Shown here in pieces: positions 16,315 through 24,823 of a stretch of DNA of 49,024 nucleotides. The first letter of the stretch is position 1, and each line of letters opens with the position of its first letter. The translations under genes and the position numbers were made by a program. Under the pieces are notes generated by a model, which was not told where the DNA came from, did no database searches, and saw nothing but the letters and a program-made list of their open reading frames with translations. Source of the DNA: Streptacidiphilus anmyonensis (lineage in GTDB: Bacteria > Actinomycetota > Actinomycetes > Streptomycetales > Streptomycetaceae). Location: NCBI RefSeq assembly GCF_000787855.1, contig NZ_BBPQ01000063.1:1-49024 (forward strand), in the 5' to 3' direction.

Positions 16315-16920
16315 ATGACCTCCGTCCCGCACACCACCGCCACCGCTATCGACCCCACCCGCACCGCACTGCTGCTCATGGACTTCCAGCCCGCCGTCCT
16401 CGCCGCCGTCCCCGGCTCGGCCGACGTGCTGGCCCGCGCCTCCGAGGCACTCGGCTGGGCCCGCACCCACGACGTCCAGGTCGTCTTCGTGCGCGTCGCG
16501 CTCACTCCCGCGGACGCCGCCGCGGTGCCCGACCGCAACAAGACCTTCGCCCAGGCCGCCCGGGCAGGTTGGCTCGAAGACGGCACTCCCGCGACGGCCC
16601 TGCACGACTCTCTCAAGGTCCACGAGCGGGACCTGACCATCCGCAAGGTCCGGATCAGCGCCTTCGCCAGCGACACCGACCTGCGGGCGCAATTGCTTCA
16701 GCGAGGCATCGACACGCTGATCCTGGGCGGCCTGACCACCAGCGGAGTGGTCCTCACCACCCTGCGGCAGGCCGCCGACGAGGACTACCGCCTGTTCGTA
16801 CTCACCGACGCCACCGGCGACACGGACCCCGAGGTGCACCGAGTCCTGACCGAGAAGGTCTTCCCCCACCAGGCCGAGATGATCACCACCACCGACCTGG
16901 CCAACCTGAGCAGCGCCTGA
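16315..16920 (+). CDS. isochorismatase-like hydrolase lacking the catalytic cysteine
   Basis: A 201-residue protein of the isochorismatase/cysteine hydrolase fold. D23 (LLMDFQ) and K111 (RKVRISAF) of the usual triad are present, but the cysteine position in the GxxTxxCV loop is V145 (GLTTSGVV). This TSGVV variant recurs in the family and, as in isochorismatase itself, implies non-thiol chemistry or a binding role. It lies 36 bp after the MFS gene and is convergent with the MarR gene, suggesting a drug-response unit of exporter, hydrolase and regulator. Confidence 0.8.
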   Translation: MTSVPHTTATAIDPTRTALLLMDFQPAVLAAVPGSADVLARASEALGWARTHDVQVVFVRVALTPADAAAVPDRNKTFAQAARAGWLEDGTPATALHDSLKVHERDLTIRKVRISAFASDTDLRAQLLQRGIDTLILGGLTTSGVVLTTLRQAADEDYRLFVLTDATGDTDPEVHRVLTEKVFPHQAEMITTTDLANLSSA

Positions 16921-16945
16921 GACTCCGCCGTCGCGCGCGGGCCCG

Positions 16946-17395
16946 TCAGGACCCGGCGTCGGCAAGTCGGTTCATGATCTCCGCCGCCTGGTGCAACGTG
17001 CGACGCTCCTGGTCCCGCAAGGACGACGAGACGGCAGCCGACAACCAGGCCTCCCGGGCGGCGGGGATCCGCTCGGTCAGTGCCCGCCCGGACGGGGTGG
17101 CACTGAACAGCACCTTGCGGCCGTCGCTGGGATCCTTGGCCGCGATCACGAGCCCGCCCTCCCGCAAGGCGGCCAGCGTCTCGGCCATCGACTGCCGCCG
17201 CACGTGCTCGGCCTGGGCGAGATCGCTGGCCGTCAGCGGCCCCTCGTCGACGATGCGGTGAAGTGCGGTCAGGTGCGACCAGTTCCATGGCAGATCCTCG
17301 ATCGGCGCCTCCCTGCGCAGACGCGCCCGCAAGCGCGTCATGGCACGCATCAACTCGACGGCCACGGTCTCGGCCGGGACGGATTCGCTGCTCAC
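16946..17395 (-). CDS. MarR-family transcriptional regulator
   Basis: About 149 residues with the MarR winged helix: LTALHRIVDEGPLTASDLAQAEHVRRQSMAETLAAL, then the wing DPSDGRKVLFSATPSG and a C-terminal dimerisation helix. The GTG at 17395 is chosen because the longer reading adds 65 residues not found in MarR proteins. TATGCT (complement of 17402-17407) lies 6 nt before it, so the mRNA is probably leaderless. It is convergent with the MFS/isochorismatase operon, whose promoter carries palindromes of the MarR kind. Confidence 0.82.
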   Translation of the reverse strand: MSSESVPAETVAVELMRAMTRLRARLRREAPIEDLPWNWSHLTALHRIVDEGPLTASDLAQAEHVRRQSMAETLAALREGGLVIAAKDPSDGRKVLFSATPSGRALTERIPAAREAWLSAAVSSSLRDQERRTLHQAAEIMNRLADAGS

Positions 17396-17543
17396 CAGGT
17401 CAGCATAGACAGCCGATACGTGATGCTTGATCCCGACGGGGCGGCACAGCCCGCCGCGTGCGACCCGGCGAACCGGATTCAGGCAGCGGCCAAACTCGAC
17501 CTGGCCCGCCTTGGCGACGCCGTGGAGTGGCGGCGTGGCGCCG

Positions 17544-18893
17544 TCACACGGAATCGGCACCCTTCGGCTCGGGAGCCTCAGTATTGCCACCGTCCCCGTC
17601 TGACTTCGGGGCCACTACCCGCCGCTCGAAGGCAGTCACCGCGATGAGCGCGACGCTGACCACGGTGAGCGCTGACAGCGCCGACAGGTGACGGGCCACG
17701 GGGAGCAGGATCAGCAGCCCCGCGCCGACGGCGAGTTGCGCGCGCGGCACGTACTGGACGGTCAGCCTGGTGAAGGCCGCAAGCCCCGCCAGGTATACGG
17801 CGGTCCCCGCGTACAGGCCGGTGAGCGCGGGCCAGTCCAGCGGGATACCGAGGTTGGATACGCTGCCGGTCACCGCCGTGAGCACTTCCCGGGCACCGAG
17901 CGCCAGGTAGAGGACGCCGACGATGAGCAGGAAGTGGACCATGGTGTAGGCGTCACGGGCCATCCGGGCTCGGCGTGCTGGGGATGCGTGCTCCAGCGCG
18001 TCCTCGGCAGCGGCGGCGAGGTGCTCGAAGTAGAGCCGCCACAGGCAGACGACGGCCACAAAGCCGAGTGCGGCGGCGACCAGCACGGTGGTGCGCGAGA
18101 CCGAGTCCCCAGCGCCTGTTCCAGCGGAGATCAGGGATTCGCCCAACACGATGATCAGGACCATGCGGTGGCGTTCTGCGAAGTGCCCGGGGCTTCGGAC
18201 GTTCCACCCGCCCACGCGGGAGGCGATCCAGCCCCCGCCGAAGTCGATGGTGAACGCGAGGGCCCACAACGCGGTCTGCCAGGCCCCCGCGAGCACGGCC
18301 CCGGCGATCAGGGGGGCCAGTGAGAAGGTCTGCGGGATCGCGTCAGCCAGCAACTGGGCGCGTAGTCGGCTGTCCTGGGCGGCGGCGGTCAGATGCAGGC
18401 CGAAGTAGACCAGTCGCACCAGGATGAAGGCCGCGGCCAGGATCAGCGGCGCGTTCACCGTTCCGGTGTGGTGGCTCCACGCGTCCGGCATCACCAGGGC
18501 GGCGATGAACAGCGCGGCCATCACCACCAGCATCCCGGCCCGGACCAGTCCTTGGTCGGTGCGCACCCGATTGCCCAGCCAGACGTAGGCCGTCCAGGAC
18601 CACCACAGCAGCAACAGCAGGATCAGTCCCCGGGCCAGGGTGGTGGCCGTGAGCGAGCGGGCCATGAACGAGCCCACCCGCGTGATCGCGAAGACGAAAA
18701 CCAGGTCGAAGAAGATCTCGAAGGAGGTCACCCGGTGGGACTCGCCGGTCATCGTCGGGCTGCGCCAGGCGGCGGTCTCGACCGGCCCGGATCCCGGCTC
18801 GCCGGGGCCGTCCCCGCTGCCCACCGGACGCCCCGGGGACGATGCCCGGCCAGGGGGCGGACCATCCGGCGCGGCGGGGTCTTGCGTGCCCAT
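17544..18893 (-). CDS. LtrA-family membrane protein, copy 2
   Basis: A 449-residue polytopic membrane protein with a Gly/Pro-rich cytoplasmic N-terminus (about 1-50). LtrA signatures: FEIFFDLVFVFAITRVG at about 58-74 and FAERHRMVLIIVLGESLIS around 235-255. A charged tail of about 25 residues ends the protein. It begins 6 nt after the stop of the TetR gene on the same strand, so the pair is an operon and the TetR protein probably controls it. Confidence 0.85.
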   Translation of the reverse strand: MGTQDPAAPDGPPPGRASSPGRPVGSGDGPGEPGSGPVETAAWRSPTMTGESHRVTSFEIFFDLVFVFAITRVGSFMARSLTATTLARGLILLLLLWWSWTAYVWLGNRVRTDQGLVRAGMLVVMAALFIAALVMPDAWSHHTGTVNAPLILAAAFILVRLVYFGLHLTAAAQDSRLRAQLLADAIPQTFSLAPLIAGAVLAGAWQTALWALAFTIDFGGGWIASRVGGWNVRSPGHFAERHRMVLIIVLGESLISAGTGAGDSVSRTTVLVAAALGFVAVVCLWRLYFEHLAAAAEDALEHASPARRARMARDAYTMVHFLLIVGVLYLALGAREVLTAVTGSVSNLGIPLDWPALTGLYAGTAVYLAGLAAFTRLTVQYVPRAQLAVGAGLLILLPVARHLSALSALTVVSVALIAVTAFERRVVAPKSDGDGGNTEAPEPKGADSV

Positions 18894-18899
18894 GCCGGG

Positions 18900-19457
18900 T
18901 CACCTCGCCGTAGGCAAGGGGGCGCCGACGCCGCGCAGCAACGTGTCGACCACGACGTCGGCGGCCTGTGCGGGACTGAGGTCGGGGAGGTTCTCGGCGG
19001 CGTGTCGCATCAGCGGCGGAAGAAGCGCCGCCACCCAGCCGGGCGGTAGGTCGGCGCGCAGCAGCCCCTCGTGCGTGGCGCGTTGCAGGAAGGCGTTGAC
19101 CTGGTCGATCAGGTGCCGGCGGCGCTCGCGGATCGTCTCCTCGGCGTACAGGCGGCTGGTTTCCACCGGCCATGTCCGGTTGGCCGCGATGATCCCCTCG
19201 ACGTAGCGGTGCAGGGCGACCGCGACGGGCGCCTGGTCGAGCCGGGCGGCCTCGACGGCCTGCTCGACCGCGTCGTAGCGGGCCTGGTAGACGGCGGCCA
19301 GGAGCTCTTCGCGCGAGGCGAAGCGCCGGTAGACGGTGCGCCGGTCCACGCCCGCCCGCGCCGCGATGGCGGCGATGCTCGCCGAGGGGTCCTCGGCGAG
19401 CATCCGTGCCCCGGTGCTCAGGAGAAGTTCGAGGTTGCGCGCTGCGTCCGCTCTCAT
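18900..19457 (-). CDS. TetR-family transcriptional regulator (LtrA/aldehyde dehydrogenase locus)
   Basis: A 185-residue regulator. The helix-turn-helix (ASIAAIAARAGVDRRTVYRRFASREELLAAVYQ, residues about 25-60) is standard for TetR. The start at 19457 is preceded by TATACT (complement of 19465-19470) with a 7-nt gap and no ribosome-binding site, again suggesting a leaderless mRNA. It heads an operon with the LtrA gene and diverges from the aldehyde dehydrogenase gene. Two palindromes (19502-19517, 19536-19545) in the shared region are the likely operators. Confidence 0.85.
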   Translation of the reverse strand: MRADAARNLELLLSTGARMLAEDPSASIAAIAARAGVDRRTVYRRFASREELLAAVYQARYDAVEQAVEAARLDQAPVAVALHRYVEGIIAANRTWPVETSRLYAEETIRERRRHLIDQVNAFLQRATHEGLLRADLPPGWVAALLPPLMRHAAENLPDLSPAQAADVVVDTLLRGVGAPLPTAR

Positions 19458-19501
19458 GCCCCCGAGTATAGACATCGATGAGGCGAATGGAGATGGTTCT
19501 G

Positions 19502-19545
19502 TCACTCGCATGAGTGAGTAACGCCTCTAAGTGCTACATTAATGT
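19502..19545. promoter_or_regulatory. two palindromes between TetR and aldehyde dehydrogenase genes
   Basis: TCACTC/GAGTGA with 4 bp between (19502-19517) and ACATTAATGT (19536-19545) are both perfect palindromes within the 130-bp divergent region. They are placed to control both directions. No convincing -35/-10 pair for the dehydrogenase was found. Confidence 0.5.
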
Positions 19546-19587
19546 GCCAGTTAGTGAAGCCCTTCGCCCCAGACCGAGAGGACGATC

Positions 19588-21030
19588 ATGATCACCTACG
19601 ACGGACTGTTCATCGGCGGCACGTGGGCCGAGCCGAGCGACCCGAACCTGCTCGACATCCTGTCCCCGCACGACGAATCGCTCGTCGGGCGCGCCGCCCA
19701 GGCCCGCCCGGCCGACGTGGACCGAGCGGTGGCCGCCGCCCGCGCGGCCTTCGACGCGGGCACCTGGCCGAACATGCCGCCTGCCGAGCGGATCGCGGTG
19801 CTGCGCCGCCTGAACGCCCTGCGCGAGGCGCGCGCCGAGCACATCGCGGCCGTGATCACCGCGGAGAACGGGTCCGCCGGCTGGTTCACCCGGGCCGGGC
19901 AGCCGTCTCTGTCCCGCCAGGCGGCCGCCTACCTGAAGGCCGCCGAGGACCTGGCCTGGGAGGAGACCCTGGCGCCGACGGATCCCGCGGCCACCGTGCG
20001 CAGCCTGGTGCGCCGCGAGCCCATCGGCGTCGTGGCCGCGGTCATCCCGTGGAACTCGCCGTTCTCCGCAGCCCTTGCGAAGATCATCCCAGCGCTCCTG
20101 GCCGGGAACACGGTCGTCCTGAAGGTCTCGCCGGAGAACTCCCTGAGCATGGGCCTGCTCGCCGACCTGCTGGCCGAGTGCGGGCTGCCCGCGGGCACCA
20201 TCAGCGTGCTGCCAGCCGACCGCGAGACCAGCGAGCACCTGGTGTCCCACCCGGGCGTCGACAAGATCGCCTTCACCGGGTCGACCGGCGCCGGACGCCG
20301 GATCGCCTCCATCGCCGGCCAGCAGCTCAAGCGGGTCAGCCTGGAACTCGGCGGCAAGTCCGCCGCCATCGTCCTGCCCGACGCCGACCTGGCCAAGTTC
20401 ACCGCCGGCCTCGCCTTCTCCTGCCTGCTCAACAACGGCGAGGCGTGCATCGCACAGACCCGCATCCTCGCCCCGCGCAGCCGCTACGAGGAGGTCGTCG
20501 GCGCCGTCAAGCAGGTCGTCGAGACTCTGAAGGTGGGCGACCCGCAGGACCCGGACACCTTCGTCGGCCCGATGATCCGCCGCGACCAGCAACAGCGCGT
20601 GCGCGACTACATCGAGACCGGCATCAAGGAGGGCGCCCGCCTGGTCACCGGAGGCCCGCAGGTACCGGCCGGACTGGAGCGGGGCTACTACGTCACCCCG
20701 ACCGTCTTCGCCGACGTCGACAACGCGATGCGCATCGCCCAGGAGGAGATCTTCGGCCCGGTGCTGGTCGTCATCGCCTACGAGGACGAGGACGACGCCG
20801 TGCGCATCGCCAACGACTCCGAGTACGGCCTGTCCGGCGGCGTGTGGTCCGCCGACGAAGAACACGCCCTGGCCGTCGCCCGCCGCATCCGCACCGGCAC
20901 CGTCACGATCAACGGTGCCCCGGTCGGCTTCGACGGCCCGTTCGGCGGGTTCAAGGCCAGCGGAATCGGGCGCGAGTACGGCTTCGCCGGCCTGAACACC
21001 TACCTCGAGTACAAGACCGTCACCCTCTGA
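19588..21030 (+). CDS. NAD(P)-dependent aldehyde dehydrogenase
   Basis: A 480-residue ALDH superfamily enzyme of normal length. IPWNSPF gives the oxyanion residue N156, FTGSTGAG at 229-236 is the nucleotide-binding loop, E253 (LELGGKS) is the general base and C287 (NNGEACIAQ) the nucleophile, 34 residues apart as usual. EEIFGPVL and FGGFKASGIGREYG are conserved C-terminal motifs. It oxidises an aldehyde to the acid; the substrate is unknown. It is convergent with an aldo/keto reductase gene only 8 bp away. Confidence 0.92.
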   Translation: MITYDGLFIGGTWAEPSDPNLLDILSPHDESLVGRAAQARPADVDRAVAAARAAFDAGTWPNMPPAERIAVLRRLNALREARAEHIAAVITAENGSAGWFTRAGQPSLSRQAAAYLKAAEDLAWEETLAPTDPAATVRSLVRREPIGVVAAVIPWNSPFSAALAKIIPALLAGNTVVLKVSPENSLSMGLLADLLAECGLPAGTISVLPADRETSEHLVSHPGVDKIAFTGSTGAGRRIASIAGQQLKRVSLELGGKSAAIVLPDADLAKFTAGLAFSCLLNNGEACIAQTRILAPRSRYEEVVGAVKQVVETLKVGDPQDPDTFVGPMIRRDQQQRVRDYIETGIKEGARLVTGGPQVPAGLERGYYVTPTVFADVDNAMRIAQEEIFGPVLVVIAYEDEDDAVRIANDSEYGLSGGVWSADEEHALAVARRIRTGTVTINGAPVGFDGPFGGFKASGIGREYGFAGLNTYLEYKTVTL

Positions 21031-21038
21031 TCTGCGCT

Positions 21039-21905
21039 CTACCGGCTCATGGCGTCGAGTCGGGCGACCGCGTCGGCGGGCAGCGACAGGGCGGCGGCGG
21101 CGATGTTCTCGCGCAGATGGGCCGGGGAGGAGGTGCCCGGGATCAGCACGGTGGTGAGCGAGCGCTGGAGCAGCCAGGCCAAGGCGACCTGCTGCGGAGA
21201 GGCGTCGAGTTCGGTGGCGGTGTCGGTGAGGGTCTGGAACTGGAGCGGCTGGAAGCCGCCGAGGGGGAAGAAGGGAGCGAAGGCGATGTTCTCGGCGGCG
21301 CAGCGGTCCACGAGTGCGTCGTCCTTGCGGTGGGCGAGGTTGTAGAGGTTCTGCACGGTGACCACCGGGGCGATGGCCTGTGCCTCGGTGAGCTGGGTGT
21401 CCGTGGTTCCGCTGAGCCCGAGATGGCGGATCAGGCCCTGGCGGCGCAGGTCGGCCAGGGTGCCGAACTGCTCGGCGATGGAGCCTTCGGACGGGCCGTC
21501 GAAGGAGGCGATGCGCAGGTTGACGACATCCAGGGTGTCGAGGCCGAGGCGCCGGAGGTTGTCGTGGACCTGGGCGGTCAGTTCTGCGGGTCGCTGCGCC
21601 GGGAGCCAGCCGCCGGTCTCGTCCCGCCTGGCCCCGACCTTGGTGACGATGCGCAGGTCCGCCGGGTACGGGTGCAGGGCTTCCCTGATGAGCTCGTTGA
21701 CGACGTAGGGACCGTAGTAGTCGCTGGTGTCGATGTGGGTGATGCCCCGTTCGACGGCCTCGCGCAGCACCGTCAGGGCCTGGTCGCGGTCCTTGGGCGG
21801 TCCGAAGACCCCGGGACCGGCCAGCTGCATCGCGCCGTAGCCCATCCGGCTCAGAGTGAGGTCGTCGGCGAGGGGCAGGGTGCCGCCGGGAGCGGTGCTG
21901 GTCAT
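21039..21905 (-). CDS. aldo/keto reductase
   Basis: A 288-residue TIM-barrel oxidoreductase. Tetrad residues D59 (HIDTSD), Y64 (YYG) and K89 (IVTKVG) are present, while the position of the fourth residue, usually His, is N129 (DVVNLRI). That substitution is known in part of the family and may favour other substrates. The C-terminal NADPH-binding region IPGTSSPAHLRENIAA is intact. The upstream side is shared with the 3' end of the frameshifted MBL gene on the same strand (97-bp gap), so both may respond to the TetR protein at 22858. Confidence 0.88.
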   Translation of the reverse strand: MTSTAPGGTLPLADDLTLSRMGYGAMQLAGPGVFGPPKDRDQALTVLREAVERGITHIDTSDYYGPYVVNELIREALHPYPADLRIVTKVGARRDETGGWLPAQRPAELTAQVHDNLRRLGLDTLDVVNLRIASFDGPSEGSIAEQFGTLADLRRQGLIRHLGLSGTTDTQLTEAQAIAPVVTVQNLYNLAHRKDDALVDRCAAENIAFAPFFPLGGFQPLQFQTLTDTATELDASPQQVALAWLLQRSLTTVLIPGTSSPAHLRENIAAAALSLPADAVARLDAMSR

Positions 21906-22002
21906 GGTGTGCCCTTTCTTGTCCGTGCTCTCGCCGGGCCCGGAACCGCGCGCGAGGACAGTGGTCCGATGGATGATCTTCGTTCGAGGTGGCGTGCGGA
22001 GC

Positions 22003-22784
22003 TCAGTGCAGTCCGACGTGGCGCGCCTGGGTGGCGGCCGCTTGCGGTCCGTCGGCGAAGGCGGGGCCGTGGCCGGGCAGGAGCAGTGCCGGTGGCAGTT
22101 CGGCGAGCCGGTCGAGGGAGGCGAGGGCCGCGGCGCCGTCGTGGGTGAAGCCGCGGGAGACCAGGGACGGGCCCGTGTGCCCGGTCATGTCCTCGCGGGT
22201 GACCAGGGCGTCGCCGGTGAACAGCACGCCGAGCGCTGGGAAGTGGTAGGCGACGGTGCCCTGGGTGTGGCCGGGCAGGGCGACGGCCTGTGGCCGGCCA
22301 CGGGGATCTCGTCGAAGTGGTGGTCGCCTTGGAACCTGTGCGCGCCGTGCACCGGTTTGCCGTTGAAGCCGCCCAGTCGGGCCAGGTGCAGCGGGCCGCT
22401 GATCGCTGCGGGACGGCGTAGCAGGTACGGGAGCATGGAGCGTTCGGGCTTCGCGTGGCGCATGGCACTGCGGGGTCCGTCGGCGAGGATCGCCGCGTCG
22501 GCTTCGTGGATCCAGAGGTCCGCGCCGGCCTGCTGGGCGGCGGTGGCCAGTCCGGTGTGGTCCAGGTGGCCGTGGGTGAGCAGGACGGCCTTGATGTCGC
22601 GCAGGGATCTGCCGGAGCGGGCCAGGTGTTCCTGCAGTTGCCCCAGGTGGCCGGGGAGCCCGGCGTCGACCAGCACTAGGCCGTCGGGGTGGTCGACCAG
22701 GAAGAAGTTGACCATGTCGTCGCCGAGGCGTTCGACAGCGGGGGCGACCTGCTGGACTCGATCGGGCTGCGTGCGACGAGACAT
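22003..22784 (-). pseudogene. metallo-beta-lactamase-fold hydrolase, single frameshift
   Basis: The N-terminal part has the MBL motif THGHLDH (metal site 1/2) with ATAAQQAGADLWIHEADA and should be a glyoxalase II-like hydrolase. At about 22291-22303 one base appears to be missing. The continuation (AVALPGHTQGTVAYHF, then FTGDALVTREDM and LLLPGHGPAF) stands in another frame and ends at 22003. As written the product reads through in the wrong frame and lacks the last metal ligands. Either a real 1-nt deletion or a sequencing error explains it. The ATG at 22784 faces the TetR gene across an operator-like region. Confidence 0.75.
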
Positions 22785-22814
22785 GATCCCCTCACTGCTG
22801 CGCGCGTCAAATAT

Positions 22815-22833
22815 TTGACTACAGTCAACTGTA
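22815..22833. promoter_or_regulatory. overlapping palindromes between MBL and TetR genes
   Basis: TTGACT-AC-AGTCAA (22815-22828) and TACAGT-CA-ACTGTA (22820-22833) are both perfect and overlap, so the half-site is repeated. This is a strong operator candidate for the adjacent TetR protein. Confidence 0.6.
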
Positions 22834-22857
22834 TCCAATCTCTGGGGGCCATGCTCC

Positions 22858-23490
22858 ATGCCGTCTACACCGGGCCGCAAGCCGTACGACTCCACCCGGC
22901 GCGCCGCCGCTGCGCGGCGTACCCGCACGGCCGTGGTCCGGGCCTTCGGCGAGCTGCTCGTCGCCGACGGCTTCAAGGCCGCCACGATCCGCGCGGTCGC
23001 CGACCGCGCCGGCGTCTCGGCCGAGACCGTCTACAAGACGTTCGGCGGCAAGGAGGGACTGGTCAAGGCACTGTGGGACATCACCCTGGCGGGCGACGAC
23101 GAGCCCGTGGCCATGCTCGACCGCAAGCAGGCACGCGAGGTGCTCGCCGCCGACGAGCCCGCGAAGAAGGTGTGGCTGTTCGCCGGCACTGTCCGGGCCA
23201 TCCATCAGCGAGTGACTCCGCTGGCGACACTGCTGGCCCAGGCGGGCCCGGAGGGCGCCGCCGTGCTGGCGACCGGCGAGCAGGAGCGGCGGGTGGCGGT
23301 CCGCGCGTTCGTCGACCACCTCGCCGACCACGGCGCGCTGCGCACGGGCGCCGACCCGGTCCACGCCACGGATGCCTGCTGGGCTCTCACGACGACCGCG
23401 CTCTTCGCGAAGCTCACCGTGGAGGCCGGCTGGGACGGCGACGCCTACCAGCGCTGGCTGGCCGACATGCTCACCGCCACGCTGCTGTGA
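22858..23490 (+). CDS. TetR-family transcriptional regulator (MBL locus)
   Basis: A 210-residue regulator with a basic N-terminal arm (MPSTPGRKPYDSTRRAAAAR) and the TetR helix-turn-helix (VADGFKAATIRAVADRAGVSAETVYKTFGGKEGLVKALWD, about 35-75). The helical ligand domain follows. It is divergent from the frameshifted MBL gene, with overlapping palindromes between the two starts, and so is probably its repressor. Confidence 0.85.
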   Translation: MPSTPGRKPYDSTRRAAAARRTRTAVVRAFGELLVADGFKAATIRAVADRAGVSAETVYKTFGGKEGLVKALWDITLAGDDEPVAMLDRKQAREVLAADEPAKKVWLFAGTVRAIHQRVTPLATLLAQAGPEGAAVLATGEQERRVAVRAFVDHLADHGALRTGADPVHATDACWALTTTALFAKLTVEAGWDGDAYQRWLADMLTATLL

Positions 23491-23551
23491 TCCAGCCAGT
23501 TCGGGCCCGGGGCCGTGGCCAGCGCTGCGCCCGCCCACGAACGGGAACGCC

Positions 23552-23908
23552 TCAGACCGGGTTGTTCCACATGCGGAACGTAGTGCACTTGCCGTTCTTG
23601 TCGAGGGTCACGGTCCACAGATTGGCGAAGGTACCAAGTTCCTTGTAGCGGCCGGTGCCCTCGATTGCCGCGGTGTCCCCGTTGATGGCGAGGAGGAACC
23701 ACTCGAAGTCCCAGCCGCCCTCCTGCCACGGTGCGCGGCCGAGCCAGCCAGCGATGATCGCCTCGCGGCCCACCCAGTCGGTTTCGTAAGGCCATTCGTG
23801 GTATTCGGCCTGCGGAGTGAACAGCGCGGCGATGTCCTTCTTACCGCCGGACGTCCAGGCCAGCACGTATCCCTCGACCCAGGCGCGTACCTGCTGCTCG
23901 GTAACCAT
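23552..23908 (-). CDS. SnoaL-like (NTF2-fold) protein
   Basis: About 118 residues: VRAWVEGYVLAWTSGGKKDIAALFTPQAEYHEWPY, WVGREAIIAGW, a WDFEWFLLAING strand and the end TVTLDKNGKCTTFRMWNNP. This is an NTF2-like polyketide cyclase/isomerase relative without a known substrate. Two starts are possible: ATG 23908 with GGAAGG about 9 nt upstream (chosen), or ATG 23947, which overlaps the stop of the upstream SDR gene (ATGA). Either way the two genes form an operon. Confidence 0.72.
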   Translation of the reverse strand: MVTEQQVRAWVEGYVLAWTSGGKKDIAALFTPQAEYHEWPYETDWVGREAIIAGWLGRAPWQEGGWDFEWFLLAINGDTAAIEGTGRYKELGTFANLWTVTLDKNGKCTTFRMWNNPV

Positions 23909-23943
23909 CGATGCCGCCCTTCCACGACGTGTTTTCACGCTGC

Positions 23944-24687
23944 TCATCCTTGGGCCGTCGGCCGGACGACCAGTTCATTGACGTCCACCTCGGCGGGCTG
24001 GGAGATAGCGAACAGGACCGCTTCACCGATCGCGGCGGCGGGGATCGCGATACCCATCTGTGCCTCCACCGCGTCCTTGACGCCGCTGTCGCCGATGGAC
24101 CCGGTCAACTCGCTCCGGGTCAGGCCCGGACTGATCACGGTGACTCGCAGTTCCCGGCTCTCCTGGCGCAGGCCCTCCGAGAGGGCGTGCACGGCGTGCT
24201 TGGTGGCGCTGTGGACGGCCGCTGTCGGGTCGACTCTCAGCCCCGAGACCGAGGAGATGTTCACGATGTGCCCGGTACCCTGGGCGTTCATGATCGGCAG
24301 GACGGCGGCGATGCCGTGCAGAACTCCGCGCAGGTTCACGTCGATCATGCGATTCCACTCGTCGAACCGCAGTGCGTCCAGACGCGACAGCGGCATCACA
24401 CCTGCGTTGTTGACCAGGACGTCGACGCGGCCGTACCGGCCGTGGGCGGCTGCGACGAAGGACTCCACACTGGCCGGATCGGTCACGTCCAGGTCATGGG
24501 CCAAGGCACTACCGTCCCGCTCCTCGATTTCCTTGGCGAGAACGGCGAGACGGCCGGTGCGCCGAGCCCCGAGCACCACATGGTGGCCCGCCGCGGCGAG
24601 CCGTCTGGCCGTGGCCTCGCCAATACCGCTGCTGGCCCCGGTGATCAGGACCACCTTCGGGGGGAGCCCAGAGGAAGCGTTGGTCAT
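23944..24687 (-). CDS. SDR with catalytic Tyr replaced by His
   Basis: A 247-residue classical [11 protein letters not shown] at 16-23, NNAG at 93-96 and S146 (NISSVSG), but the YxxxK motif reads HSATK (H159, K163). The codon is CAC where TAC would restore Tyr, a single transition. Everything else, including the [10 protein letters not shown] segment, is well conserved. It may be inactive, or use His as the acid. The start at 24687 is the one nearest the fold. It is divergent from the XRE-MmyB regulator gene. Confidence 0.82.
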   Translation of the reverse strand: MTNASSGLPPKVVLITGASSGIGEATARRLAAAGHHVVLGARRTGRLAVLAKEIEERDGSALAHDLDVTDPASVESFVAAAHGRYGRVDVLVNNAGVMPLSRLDALRFDEWNRMIDVNLRGVLHGIAAVLPIMNAQGTGHIVNISSVSGLRVDPTAAVHSATKHAVHALSEGLRQESRELRVTVISPGLTRSELTGSIGDSGVKDAVEAQMGIAIPAAAIGEAVLFAISQPAEVDVNELVVRPTAQG

Positions 24688-24823
24688 GTTCTGCCCTTCG
24701 ACATCTCGGTGGCCGCCTGCTGGGTGGGCCGGCCCTGCCAGCATGTGTCCGATCGTGCGCAAGCGGCAGGACGGGTCTTCCTGGGTGCGCCACTCCTAGG
24801 AACCGGCGACGTACGATCCAGAC

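Noticed and set aside
14770..16965. Minus-strand open reading of 731 codons opposite the MFS and isochorismatase genes
   Set aside because: Gly/Asp/Gln-rich antisense shadow of two well-supported genes.
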